DNA of 64,000 bases, taken from NCBI RefSeq assembly GCF_042726155.1, contig NZ_JBHXHV010000001.1, forward strand, positions 1,550,001 through 1,614,000, given 5' to 3'. Shown in pieces: positions 42,968-50,668 of the stretch. The notes under the pieces were generated by a model. The model made no database searches and had not been told where the DNA came from. It worked only from the letters and a program-made list of their open reading frames with translations. Source of the DNA: Leucobacter sp042726155. GTDB lineage: Bacteria > Actinomycetota > Actinomycetes > Actinomycetales > Microbacteriaceae. Within the stretch, counting starts at the first letter, position 1. Each line of letters begins with the position of its first letter. The position numbers and the translations under genes were made by a program.

Positions 42968-43266
42968 ACGATGAGCACGTGCTGCTCGCAGCACGAAACC
43001 TGACAACCGAAGAGCTTTGCAGGTTCGCAGGTGAGTACGAGGAGCTCGGCGAGCACAGCCTCGCCCAGCTCTACGCTGACGCTCTCAGTGTCCACGCCTA
43101 CGAGGTTGGGTGGGGAGAAATCATCCGGCAGAGCATCCACGGGTGGAAGGAGGTGGAAGAAGTTGAGAATCCGCTCGATCAAGCCCGAGTTCTGGAGATC
43201 ACAGGACATCTCATGCCTGCATCCCGAAGATCGCTTACTTCTGGTCGGGATCTTCTCGTACGTTGA
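42946..43266 (+). CDS. Phage protein overlapping the replisome organiser, unknown
   Basis: 106 residues with a strong AAGGAGG ribosome-binding site. Residues 1-72 are an ordinary helical sequence (NLTTEELCRFAGEYEELGEHSLAQLYADAL). The last 34 are read from the start of the next gene in another frame, a 104-bp overlap. No family is recognised. Confidence 0.6.
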   Translation: MRSALRLNDEHVLLAARNLTTEELCRFAGEYEELGEHSLAQLYADALSVHAYEVGWGEIIRQSIHGWKEVEEVENPLDQARVLEITGHLMPASRRSLTSGRDLLVR

Positions 43267-43858
43267 CGACAACGGAGTAGGTGAAGATCGGGTTTCGCAG
43301 ATCGCAGCTGACCTTTTCGCGGATGACCTCGAGCGAGATGCTCCGGAGACATTCGCGAGAGTCTCGCGAGGCCTCGCGAACATCGCAGAAGCGGGCCGAA
43401 TCTCTCGCTACAAGGTCGAAGGACGCTCCTACCTGCGGGTCGTGAACTGGTCTCGGCATCAACGAATCGACAAGCCCAATAAGCCCCGATACCCGTTTGA
43501 GAACGGCGAAATCATGCGGAGTTTCGACGAACTCGCGACATCCTCCGGAGATTCCCGCGAGGATGTCGCGCCTGGAACAGGGGAACAGGGGAACAGGGGA
43601 ACAGAGGAACAGGGGAGCAGGGGAGAGGCGCAAGCGCCCCCGCCCCCCTCCACTCGAACCTGCAAAAAACACGACCACTGGGGTCACAATGAGAACTGCC
43701 GAGCCTGCAAACAGGACCGCGAGGCCTACGAAGTCGAGAAGCACTCGATCGACGCTGACGCCCGACGATTCATCCGCCGGCAGAAGCAGTTCTGTCCGCA
43801 CGGGTTACCGAGGCATGAATCCTGCGAGAGGTGTGGTGACGCATGGCCGGGCAAATGA
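43163..43858 (+). CDS. Phage replisome organiser with C-terminal Cys/His motifs
   Basis: 231 residues from a TTG behind AGGAGG. RIRSIKPEFWRSQDISCLHPEDRLLLVGIFSYVDDNGVG, FADDLER and SRYKVEGRSYLRVVNWSRHQRIDKPNKPRYP are diagnostic of phage winged-helix replication-initiation proteins. After an 8-bp-repeat-encoded linker (43574-43628) come two putative zinc knuckles, CKKHDHWGHNENCRAC and CPHGLPRHESCERC. It probably binds the phage origin and loads helicase. No DnaC/DnaB-like gene is adjacent. Confidence 0.85.
   Translation: MRIRSIKPEFWRSQDISCLHPEDRLLLVGIFSYVDDNGVGEDRVSQIAADLFADDLERDAPETFARVSRGLANIAEAGRISRYKVEGRSYLRVVNWSRHQRIDKPNKPRYPFENGEIMRSFDELATSSGDSREDVAPGTGEQGNRGTEEQGSRGEAQAPPPPSTRTCKKHDHWGHNENCRACKQDREAYEVEKHSIDADARRFIRRQKQFCPHGLPRHESCERCGDAWPGK
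43574..43628. repeat. 8-bp tandem repeat (GGAACAGG, six copies plus part)
   Basis: Units start at 43574, 43582, 43590, 43598 (GGAACAGA), 43606 and 43614 (GGAGCAGG), with a partial unit following. It lies inside the replisome organiser gene and encodes a Gly/Glu/Asn/Arg linker. Because 8 is not a multiple of 3, loss or gain of one unit shifts the frame. Confidence 0.85.
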
Positions 43859-44205
43859 CGCTGTCGAAGCTTGAAGAAGCGGCAAATGAGAACTCGACCT
43901 CGCTACTGGCGCTCATTGAGCGGGGCGATCGCGTGAAGCTCCGCGACTGGGTTGTCAGCAGATCCGGGTCTGAGCTCGCGTGGATGGTTCTCGCACTTGG
44001 TGCCGGGTACCTCGATCGTGAGGCCGAATCAGACATGCTGCAACTCTCGTCTGGCCGATTGAGACGCGAGAACGCGACGCTCGAGGAGGCAAACGTGAAC
44101 CTCTTCCGGGAGAGACGAGAACTCACCGAAAAAGTCCGCGAACTGCGGCAAATCATCGAGGCGCGCGCCGCGGCCGCGCCCGCAAACGGAAGGAGGGTTG
44201 CGTGA
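43843..44205 (+). CDS. Phage protein with coiled coil, unknown
   Basis: 120 residues beginning in the end of the replisome organiser gene. Residues about 65-108 (RRENATLEEANVNLFRERRELTEKVRELRQIIEA) form a clear coiled coil. The N-terminal half is compact and hydrophobic (WVVSRSGSELAWMVLALGAGYL). No family is recognised. The end overlaps the resolvase start by 4 bp. Confidence 0.7.
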   Translation: MAGQMTLSKLEEAANENSTSLLALIERGDRVKLRDWVVSRSGSELAWMVLALGAGYLDREAESDMLQLSSGRLRRENATLEEANVNLFRERRELTEKVRELRQIIEARAAAAPANGRRVA

Positions 44206-44741
44206 TCCTCGGAATTGATTTCTCGCTCACCGCGACAGGTGTGTGTGCCATCACGGACGGGGAAGCCGAGTGCATCACCGTCCGATCCGGGCCCGGCAGT
44301 GAATGGTGGATGCACCCGGATCGAGTCGCCAGCATCGCCGACAAGATCGCCGAGTGGGCCATCCCGCTCGGGGGAGTACCGGCCTGGACCATCGAGTCGC
44401 CATCATTCGGCTCGAAAGGGCAACTCGACAAGCTCTACTCCGGTTGGTGGATGCTCGTCGACGCGCTTTTGCTGCGTGGCTGGGATCCGCCGCTACGTGT
44501 GACCCCGTCGCAGCTCAAGAAGTACGCCACAGGGCGTGGGAACGCGGCGAAGGACGAGGTACTGCTCGCGGTCGCGCGCCGCTTCCCCGACGTCGCACCG
44601 AAGAACAACAACGAGACCGACGCACTCGTGCTCGCTGCCATCGGCGCTGCAGCGTACGGCGAACCGTTCGCCGGCGAACTGACCAAGTACCAACAAGACA
44701 TCGTCGACGCCGTGCGCGCCGGCGGAAAGGACAAGAAATGA
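44202..44741 (+). CDS. RuvC-like Holliday-junction resolvase
   Basis: 179 residues from a GTG. The RNase H-fold acidic residues are visible: Asp6 in GIDFSLTATGV, Glu65 in TIESPSFG, and Glu138/Asp140 in NNNETDALVLAAIG, with GRGNAAKDEV containing the usual Lys. It is a phage RuvC homologue that should cut recombination or replication junctions before packaging. It is coupled to both neighbours. Confidence 0.9.
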   Translation: MILGIDFSLTATGVCAITDGEAECITVRSGPGSEWWMHPDRVASIADKIAEWAIPLGGVPAWTIESPSFGSKGQLDKLYSGWWMLVDALLLRGWDPPLRVTPSQLKKYATGRGNAAKDEVLLAVARRFPDVAPKNNNETDALVLAAIGAAAYGEPFAGELTKYQQDIVDAVRAGGKDKK

Positions 44742-45085
44742 GCTCCCGAAAACGGGCCCCTGGTGCCTTCGGCTGCCTCGCCATCGTGCTTCTCATACTG
44801 CTCGCGGGCAGCATCGGAATCACGAAGAGCTTGCACCGCGTTGAGCACACTTCGTGCGTCGTCGAGGAGAAAGACCGTGCCGCAAGTGAGCACGGCTCAG
44901 ACATGCGGGTGTACACGTCGTGTGGCATCTTCGCCGTGGCCGACAGTATTTGGCTGTTGCGATGGAATTCAGCCGACGTGTACCAGCAGATTGAGGTGGG
45001 CAAGACGTACGACCTCGAAACGTCCGGGTGGCGAGTGCCGCTTCTCTCGTGGTTCCCGAACATCGTGAAGGCCGAAGCGGTCTGA
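44738..45085 (+). CDS. Phage membrane-anchored protein, unknown
   Basis: 115 residues. One N-terminal hydrophobic segment (CLAIVLLILLAGSIGI) follows a basic RKRAPGAFG. An extracytoplasmic domain follows with HTSCVVEEKDRA, VYTSCGIFAVAD and SWFPNIVKAEAV; its two Cys could form a disulphide. Similar proteins are common in actinophage early regions, with unknown role. It starts on the resolvase stop. Confidence 0.7.
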   Translation: MSSRKRAPGAFGCLAIVLLILLAGSIGITKSLHRVEHTSCVVEEKDRAASEHGSDMRVYTSCGIFAVADSIWLLRWNSADVYQQIEVGKTYDLETSGWRVPLLSWFPNIVKAEAV

Positions 45086-45306
45086 TGGTTGACATGCGCG
45101 GCCAGACTGTTGGCCAAATTCAGGGCAAGATCCTCTTCCAGCTCGGCGAATGTGAGCCCGTCACAATCGGCTACGTTCCCATCCCGCTCAAGGTCACGAA
45201 GGTTGGCACCTCTGATGTCGCCGTTCTCGAGATCGGCGCCGATGTCTCCGAGGTCGCCGGCACCATTCGTGCAATTTTCGATTCCCACCAGAAGGAGAAA
45301 TCATGA
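45085..45306 (+). CDS. Small phage protein, unknown
   Basis: 73 residues of apparent all-beta fold (GQIQGKILFQLGECEPVTIGYVPIPLKVTKVG), ending in a short helix. The ATG overlaps the previous stop. No family is recognised. Confidence 0.6.
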   Translation: MVDMRGQTVGQIQGKILFQLGECEPVTIGYVPIPLKVTKVGTSDVAVLEIGADVSEVAGTIRAIFDSHQKEKS

Positions 45307-45635
45307 CCAACCGCCCATCACCCCCATACCCGTCTAAGGACGAGCTGAAGGCCACGAGAGCACCCGCGATCGTGGCCTTCTTGCTTGCCATCGTCGTGAT
45401 CATCGCGCTGATCGTGATGCTCACCCTGCAGATCACCCACGTCGCAGACTTCGGCGCCGCGACCTTCCTCGCGGTCTTCTTCGGAGGAGCGCTCGCGTTC
45501 TTCCTCATTGCCATCTTCGGTAGCCGAAAGCACCCTCGTCAGAGGCAAGTAGAAACCGTGTTCTCGTCCGCGGAACAAGCCTCGATCGATCGGGTCGTAA
45601 ATCGCGTCAAGCACCAGAGAGGACACAACGTTTGA
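45303..45635 (+). CDS. Two-span phage membrane protein, unknown
   Basis: 110 residues. Hydrophobic segments at about 20-45 (IVAFLLAIVVIIALIVML) and about 50-72 (ATFLAVFFGGALAFFLIAIF) are flanked by a polar N-terminus and a basic C-terminus. It is too early in the operon to be called a holin. The stop overlaps the NrdH start by 4 bp. Confidence 0.65.
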   Translation: MTNRPSPPYPSKDELKATRAPAIVAFLLAIVVIIALIVMLTLQITHVADFGAATFLAVFFGGALAFFLIAIFGSRKHPRQRQVETVFSSAEQASIDRVVNRVKHQRGHNV

Positions 45636-45889
45636 GGACCGTACGCGTCTACACGAAGCCGCAGTGCGCGCAGTGCACCATGACCAAAACACTGCTCGGA
45701 GCTCACGGCATCCCGTTCATCGAAGAGGATGCCACGGAGCCTGGCAACCTCGCAGCGATCAAGGAACTTGGGTTCCTCGCGGCGCCGGTCGTCACCGCCG
45801 GAGATTCCCTCGACGACATGTGGGCCGGGTTCCAACCGGATCGAATCAAGGAAATCGCTGAGCGATTCAACAAGTTGGAGGAGAAGTAA
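45632..45889 (+). CDS. nrdH: NrdH-like glutaredoxin
   Basis: 85 residues from a TTG. The redox site is CAQC (Cys12, Cys15) in VYTKPQCAQCTMTK. LAAPVVTAGD supplies the cis-proline and DDMWAGFQPDRIKEI the C-terminal helix. It supplies electrons to class Ib ribonucleotide reductase and so boosts dNTP supply for phage DNA synthesis. No nrdE/F is in the window, so it must serve the host enzyme. Confidence 0.9.
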   Translation: MRTVRVYTKPQCAQCTMTKTLLGAHGIPFIEEDATEPGNLAAIKELGFLAAPVVTAGDSLDDMWAGFQPDRIKEIAERFNKLEEK

Positions 45890-46192
45890 ATGTCTGAGTT
45901 GGTTTTCTACGGCGCCTCGGATGACCTCGTAGAACTTGAAGGCGCGATCCGTAAGGAGTTTGACGCGAGCGGGCCGTGGCGCGGGAAGCTCATCGCTCCT
46001 GACGGCGGTGCGCTGTTCTTGAACGCTGAGTTTTCACGGGCGGGCGCCGCACTCGACTGGACCCTATGGGTCGAGAACGCGGAGACATATCCCAGTTGGC
46101 TGATCAGATTTGGTGAGAGGCCCGACCGCGAAGGCGACCCCGCAATCATCATCGATGTTCCAGAGGGAACGACCATTGAGGAGGCAAACTGA
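45890..46192 (+). CDS. Small phage protein, unknown
   Basis: 100 residues. A mixed alpha/beta sequence (LVFYGASDDLVELEGAIRKEFDA, then AALDWTLWVENAETYPSWLIRFGERPDREGDPAIIIDVPEGTTIEE) is common beside SSB genes in actinophages. No motif for activity. It starts immediately after nrdH and is coupled to ssb. Confidence 0.65.
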   Translation: MSELVFYGASDDLVELEGAIRKEFDASGPWRGKLIAPDGGALFLNAEFSRAGAALDWTLWVENAETYPSWLIRFGERPDREGDPAIIIDVPEGTTIEEAN

Positions 46193-46746
46193 TGGCTGGT
46201 GAACCGCTCATCACAGTAGTCGGCAACCTTGTCGCCGATCCCGAACCCCGTGTCAGCCAAGCTGGCAAGTCGTGGGTGACGTTCCGTATCGCGAGCACTC
46301 CGCGAATCCGCGACCGCCAGTCCGGGGATTGGTCGGATGGCGAACCATTGTGGCTCGGTTGCCGCGCCTACGGCGAGTACGCCGACAACATCGCCGCATC
46401 GCTCATGAAGGGCTCCCGCGTCATGGTGCAGGGCCGCCTCACCCAACGCAGCTACACCGACAACCAGGGGCAGCAGCGCACTTCACTCGACCTCGAGGTC
46501 GAGGAGATCGGGCCCTCGTTGCGGTTCGCCACGGCTCAAGTGGCACGCAACAGCGACCGAGGCCAGGCAGGAGGGTTCGGTGCCCCATCGCAAGGTGGGT
46601 TCGGCGGACAGAGCGCCGGCGGGATGAACGAATGGGCGCAGACCCCGCCGGAGGGTGCTGGTGGCGGCGCGCAAGGTGGGAGCCAGATGGACTCCTACTA
46701 CGGCAGCGGCAGCCAAGGTGGTTTTGATGACGAGCAGCCGTTCTGA
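46192..46746 (+). CDS. ssb: Single-stranded DNA-binding protein
   Basis: 184 residues. The OB-fold begins ITVVGNLVADPEPRVSQAGKSWVTFRIASTPR and includes WLGCRAYGEYADNIAASLMKGSRVMVQGRL. A Gly/Gln-rich disordered tail follows and ends DDEQPF, the conserved acidic-Pro-Phe tip that recruits replication and repair enzymes. It is complete and likely functional. Confidence 0.96.
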   Translation: MAGEPLITVVGNLVADPEPRVSQAGKSWVTFRIASTPRIRDRQSGDWSDGEPLWLGCRAYGEYADNIAASLMKGSRVMVQGRLTQRSYTDNQGQQRTSLDLEVEEIGPSLRFATAQVARNSDRGQAGGFGAPSQGGFGGQSAGGMNEWAQTPPEGAGGGAQGGSQMDSYYGSGSQGGFDDEQPF

Positions 46747-46973
46747 TGAGCGCCGACGTACTCGAGAAGCCTGACACCAGGGTCAAGACGACCGACGGCG
46801 GCGACCACGAGCGCATGTCGCACTACTTCCGCAAAGCCGACATTGAAGCCGCATACTTCGACGGCGCCGAGGTGACCGCGCTGTGCGGCAAGAAGGACGT
46901 GCCGACGCGCGACTTCACCCAGTATTCGATCTGCAAGACATGCCAGGAGGCACTGAATGCAATCCCAGAGTGA
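46746..46973 (+). CDS. DUF3039-like protein
   Basis: 75 residues: GGDHERMSHYFRKADIEAAYFDGAEVTALCGKKDVPTRD, then SICKTCQEAL. The HYFRK, ALCGK and CxxC features match DUF3039, a small family otherwise found as a single housekeeping copy in actinobacteria. The Cys residues could hold zinc. It begins on the ssb stop and overlaps the MazG-like gene by 17 bp. Confidence 0.75.
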   Translation: MSADVLEKPDTRVKTTDGGDHERMSHYFRKADIEAAYFDGAEVTALCGKKDVPTRDFTQYSICKTCQEALNAIPE

Positions 46974-47397
46974 CTACGTCACAACCACCGAAGCGAACGA
47001 CGCTGTGAGGCAGGTCCGCCGCTACCACCAGGAGCAAGTGCGTGAGTTCCGAGTCGCGTGCGGCGACGTCGTCTCCGACGTACCGAAGCTCCCCAACCAG
47101 GCGGTTCTCCGCCTCGGGCACAAGCTCATCAAGGAGGAAGTGAAGGAACTCATCGACGCGGTGATCGATGCCGACGCCCCCGAAGTGCTCGACGCGCTCG
47201 GAGACATCCTCTACCTCACCTACGGGCTCGCCGCGGCCGCCGGATACGACGTCGACGAAGCCTTCGACCGCATCCACGCAACGAACATGGCCAAGGTCGG
47301 CGCCGACGGCAAAGTCCAACGCCGTGAGGACGGCAAGATCCTCAAGCCGGACGGCTGGACGCCCCCGGATCTGACGGATCTCGTCGCCGAGAAATAA
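46957..47397 (+). CDS. MazG-like nucleotide pyrophosphohydrolase
   Basis: 146 residues of the all-alpha NTP-PPase type: KLIKEEVKELIDAVIDAD (ExxE metal site) and EVLDALGDILYLTYGLAAAAGYDVDEAF (ExxD site), ending in NMAKVGADGKVQRREDGKILKPDGW as in phage members. It hydrolyses (d)NTPs or alarmones and may buffer nucleotide pools or host stress signals. It is the last gene before a double terminator. Confidence 0.87.
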   Translation: MQSQSDYVTTTEANDAVRQVRRYHQEQVREFRVACGDVVSDVPKLPNQAVLRLGHKLIKEEVKELIDAVIDADAPEVLDALGDILYLTYGLAAAAGYDVDEAFDRIHATNMAKVGADGKVQRREDGKILKPDGWTPPDLTDLVAEK

Positions 47398-47403
47398 CCC
47401 ACC

Positions 47404-47468
47404 AAGCCTCGCCGCGCGCGGGGCTTTCGCGTTCGAGGGGCCCGGCATGAGTCGGGCCCCTCGTCATT
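47404..47468 (+). terminator. Tandem intrinsic terminators ending the early operon
   Basis: First hairpin AAGCCTCG/CGGGGCTT (47404-47426) followed by TTCG. Second, perfect 11-bp stem CGAGGGGCCCG/CGGGCCCCTCG with an 8-nt loop (47434-47463), then TCATTTC. The overlap of two stems so close argues for efficient termination. Confidence 0.8.
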
Positions 47469-47487
47469 TCGCAAGGAGGTGCCCGAC

Positions 47488-47886
47488 TTGGGGCCAGATA
47501 ACGAATCTCACAACTTCCCCACAGGCAGCATCTTCATCGCCCCATCGGGGACAGAACTGCCGACCGACAAAGACCTCGAAGTCGCGGGTTTCACGCCGCT
47601 CGGTTTTCAATCTGACATGAAGTGGGTCAATGAGGCCCACGAGAAGTTCGAATCCGTCACAGACGCGGCCATCAAAGTGGGCGAAGCGATGAAGACGTGG
47701 TCGGTCACCCTTTCCGGGTTGCAGTTCGACGCGTTGCTTCTCTCTGCGGTCTTCGGACGCAAGCCGGTCCGTAAGCGCGATCGGAAGCGCTGGGTCGCAC
47801 TTAAGAAGCTGCAGTCGAAAACAGCACGAGGTCTCTGGCGCACTGAACAGCGACATGCAATCGGAATCAAGGAGGGCTCACGATGA
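47488..47886 (+). CDS. Phage protein, unknown (tail-tube-like N-terminus)
   Basis: 132 residues from a TTG ten bases after AGGAGG; a GTG at 47479 overlaps the SD and is less likely. FPTGSIFIAPSGTELPTDKDLEVAGFTPLGF resembles the first strand and loop of siphophage major tail proteins. The C-terminal half (RKPVRKRDRKRWVALKKLQSK) is very basic and unlike them. Its site among early genes makes a structural role uncertain. Confidence 0.6.
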   Translation: MGPDNESHNFPTGSIFIAPSGTELPTDKDLEVAGFTPLGFQSDMKWVNEAHEKFESVTDAAIKVGEAMKTWSVTLSGLQFDALLLSAVFGRKPVRKRDRKRWVALKKLQSKTARGLWRTEQRHAIGIKEGSR

Positions 47887-48347
47887 GCACCTATGCATCG
47901 AAGACTGACGTCACGAGTGACCGCTCCCGGGGCGAGATCGAGAAGACCCTCAGCCGGTACGGCGCGACGCACTTCGCCTACATGACGGAGCCTGGTGCCG
48001 CACGCATCGCGTTCCAAGCGAACGACCGCCAGGTGCGGTTCACGATCCCGCTCCCGGACCCCGCCGCGCGCGAGTTCACACACCACTCACGGGGCGAGCG
48101 CACCGCGTCGGCGCGCGATGCCGCCTATGAGCAAGCGTCCCGGCAGAAGTGGCGCGCGCTCGCGCTCGTCGTGAAAGCGAAGCTTGAGGCGATCGAATCC
48201 GGTATCGCGACGTTTGAGCAGGAGTTCTACGCGCACACCATCCTTCCGTCGGGCCGCACTGTGTTCGAGGAGACTGGTGAGCAAGTCGCGACCATGATCG
48301 AGACAGGGATGCCATCTCGGCTGATGATCAATGCCAGCCCGCGGTAG
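47883..48347 (+). CDS. Conserved phage protein, unknown
   Basis: 154 residues. DRSRGEIEKTLSRYGATHFAYMTEPGAARIAFQANDRQVRFTIPLPD, then RQKWRALALVVKAKLEAIESGIATFEQEFYAHTILPSGRTV, is a widely shared actinophage pattern with a ferredoxin-like N-terminal half and helical C-terminal half. Its role is unknown. It is coupled to the preceding gene. Confidence 0.75.
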   Translation: MSTYASKTDVTSDRSRGEIEKTLSRYGATHFAYMTEPGAARIAFQANDRQVRFTIPLPDPAAREFTHHSRGERTASARDAAYEQASRQKWRALALVVKAKLEAIESGIATFEQEFYAHTILPSGRTVFEETGEQVATMIETGMPSRLMINASPR

Positions 48348-48380
48348 GCGATTCGGGGCCGCAAAGTACTGTCACGCCCG

Positions 48381-48911
48381 TCACTTTCCCACTGCTTCAC
48401 TAGCTTGCGGACCCGCGTTCCAGTCGCTGATCCAGACACGCAATGAATTTGCGATCTTGTCTATCTCGGAAAGTCGGTCTGCGGATTGCCGAGCAAGGTT
48501 CGAAATGCGCCCGAGCTCTTCATTGAAACGGGCCCGCACGGGAGTCATATCCTCACCGGTATAGAGCGCGATCTCCCTGTAAGCAATGACCTTGAGACGC
48601 CTGAATTCTTGCTTCGCTGGAAGCTCTGAAGCACTACCGGTGCCCGGCGCCGTCTCCGCCCAGACGACGAAAGCTTCGAGGAAATCGAGCATCGCTGCAG
48701 CGACTGACCGTCGCTCATCCTGCGCCACCTTGAGCTTCTCTCGAAGTATCCGATCTTCATCGCGCTTTGCTGCCGCGTTGGCGATCCGATTGGCGTTCAT
48801 TCCGCTCAAGAGCGCAATGACGGCGGCAACGGCGGAAGCGACCGCCGCTGCCGCCGCCACCTCTTCTATTGACCAGTTAACCGCGTTCGTGGCCAGGGCA
48901 ACAAGGTTCAT
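48381..48911 (-). CDS. Membrane-anchored coiled-coil protein on the opposite strand
   Basis: 176 residues. One hydrophobic N-terminal segment (VAAAAAVASAVAAVIALLSGM) is followed by a helical, coiled-coil-like region (about 45-175: AAKRDEDRILREKLKVAQDERRSVAAAM). It is convergent with the early genes and divergent from the methyltransferase, with 32 bp between starts. The opposite strand and separate promoter suggest a gene expressed from the lysogen. Function unknown. Confidence 0.6.
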   Translation of the reverse strand: MNLVALATNAVNWSIEEVAAAAAVASAVAAVIALLSGMNANRIANAAAKRDEDRILREKLKVAQDERRSVAAAMLDFLEAFVVWAETAPGTGSASELPAKQEFRRLKVIAYREIALYTGEDMTPVRARFNEELGRISNLARQSADRLSEIDKIANSLRVWISDWNAGPQASEAVGK

Positions 48912-48943
48912 GCCTCGAACTCTACCGACCATTGGAGGTCGCT

Positions 48944-50668
48944 TTGGCGATCCAATTTCTCGACTTCTTCGCCGGCTTCGGTGGCGCGAGCTCGGGCCTC
49001 GTCGAGGCCGGGTTCGAGCTCGTGTCGGCATACAACCACTGGGACACCGCGATAGCTGTGCATTCGGCGAACCACCGTGACGCCGACCACGTGCAGGGCG
49101 ACCTCTCGGGCTACGACATGCGCCGCCTGCCGAACGCTCCGATGCTCTGGGCCTCACCCGAGTGCACCTGGCACTCGCCCGCCGGCGGCCGCAAGCGCAT
49201 CCGCGCCACCGAGGCAACCCTCTTCGGTGACGACCCGCTGCCGGCCGACGCCGGTGTGCGCTCGCGGGCGACAATGTATGACCCGATCCGTGCTGCGGAA
49301 GCGCGCGGGTTCGACGTAATCGTGATCGAGAACGTCGTCGAGGTCGCGTCGTGGCCGCTGTTCGAACCATGGCTGAAGATGTGGGAGGCGCTCGGCTACC
49401 GATGGAAGATCGTGAACGTCAATGCCGCCCATGTATACGGCGCGACGAACCCCGCCGCGGGCCAGTGGCGCGACCGCATCTACATCGCTCTTGTGCGCGA
49501 CAGCGTCCCGATGCCTCGCCTCGAGCCCTCACCGCCCGCTCACTGCCCCCAGTGCGATCGCGTCGTCTCGACACGGCAGCATTGGAAAAAGCCCGGCGCT
49601 GAGGGCGCACCCCGTGTCGGGAAGTACAGCACCCAGTACGTCTACGTCTGCGATGCTGGCGCGCACGCGCTGCAGGTCGTCGAACCATTCGTGCTCCCGG
49701 CCGCTGCAGTGATCGACTGGACCGACCTCGGCATCCGTATCGGCGATCGCGCGTCGCTCGGGATGCGGAAGCTCGCCGCGGCCACCATGCGCCGCATAGA
49801 GGTCGGGCTGCGCATGTTCGCGCGCCCCGCAGTCGTCGCCGGCGCCGGACAGACGTGGGATGCCGCGAACGCGCGCCACCCGCGCGCTGGCGAGAACGAC
49901 GCCTATTACCGTGCATGGGACTCGCTCGCCCCACTGAACGCGCGCCAGGCGGGCGGTAGCGGAGACGGCATTGCGGTGCCGCCTCACATGATCGCGGTGA
50001 ACCACGACGGCGACGCCCGCGCGCGCGAGTTCGGGGCGAGCCCGCTCCCGACGCGCTCCACGAAGATCGGTGACGGCCTCGTCTTCCCTCCGATCGTGAC
50101 GCAGCAGTACGGCGTAACGGCAGGCGATGAACGTCGGAACCTCTCGCCAGAACGGTCACCGATCGGCACGGTCGTCGCCGGCGGAGCACATCACGGCCTC
50201 GTCGTGCCGCCGTTCTTCGCCGAACTCTACGGCACGAGCACTGTGCGGAGCATCGAGTCCGAGGCGCTCTCGACGGTGACGGCGGGAGGTGGCCACCACG
50301 GGCTCACCGTGCCGCCCGGCGCATTCATCTCGAAGCACCACGGCGGCCTCGACTACGCCCGCATCGAGCACATGAACAAGAGCACCGACGAGCCGCTGCC
50401 GGCGATGGTGACGTCGCCGAACGTGTCGCTCGTCGTGCCGGAACGGAAACGACCGACGGCGCGCTACGAGGGCGATCTGCCGTTCGACCTCGACGACGTG
50501 CGGTTCCGCATGCTCGGCCCCACCGAGCACCTGCGCGCGCAACGGTTCGCTGACGGCTATGACACGTCGGCGGCGAACAAGTCGGAGACCACGAAGGGCG
50601 CAGGCAACGCGGTCGCGGTGAACGTCGCGCACTGGATCGGCAACGAGATACAGGCGGTGCTCGCATGA
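48944..50668 (+). CDS. Phage DNA (cytosine-5) methyltransferase
   Basis: 574 residues from a TTG behind GGAGG (a TTG four codons earlier is possible). Motif I is FLDFFAGFGGASSGLVEAGF. Motif IV is atypical, ASPECTWHSP with Cys74 instead of the usual Pro-Cys-Gln. Motif VI is IENVVEV (Glu129), and C-terminal motifs IX/X include NKSETTKGAGNAVAVNVAHWIG. It methylates cytosine, most likely protecting phage DNA from host restriction; no partner endonuclease is seen. A large recognition region (about 190-480) has repeats of a VVPPxxxxxYG(T/V)T pattern. Confidence 0.9.
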   Translation: MAIQFLDFFAGFGGASSGLVEAGFELVSAYNHWDTAIAVHSANHRDADHVQGDLSGYDMRRLPNAPMLWASPECTWHSPAGGRKRIRATEATLFGDDPLPADAGVRSRATMYDPIRAAEARGFDVIVIENVVEVASWPLFEPWLKMWEALGYRWKIVNVNAAHVYGATNPAAGQWRDRIYIALVRDSVPMPRLEPSPPAHCPQCDRVVSTRQHWKKPGAEGAPRVGKYSTQYVYVCDAGAHALQVVEPFVLPAAAVIDWTDLGIRIGDRASLGMRKLAAATMRRIEVGLRMFARPAVVAGAGQTWDAANARHPRAGENDAYYRAWDSLAPLNARQAGGSGDGIAVPPHMIAVNHDGDARAREFGASPLPTRSTKIGDGLVFPPIVTQQYGVTAGDERRNLSPERSPIGTVVAGGAHHGLVVPPFFAELYGTSTVRSIESEALSTVTAGGGHHGLTVPPGAFISKHHGGLDYARIEHMNKSTDEPLPAMVTSPNVSLVVPERKRPTARYEGDLPFDLDDVRFRMLGPTEHLRAQRFADGYDTSAANKSETTKGAGNAVAVNVAHWIGNEIQAVLA

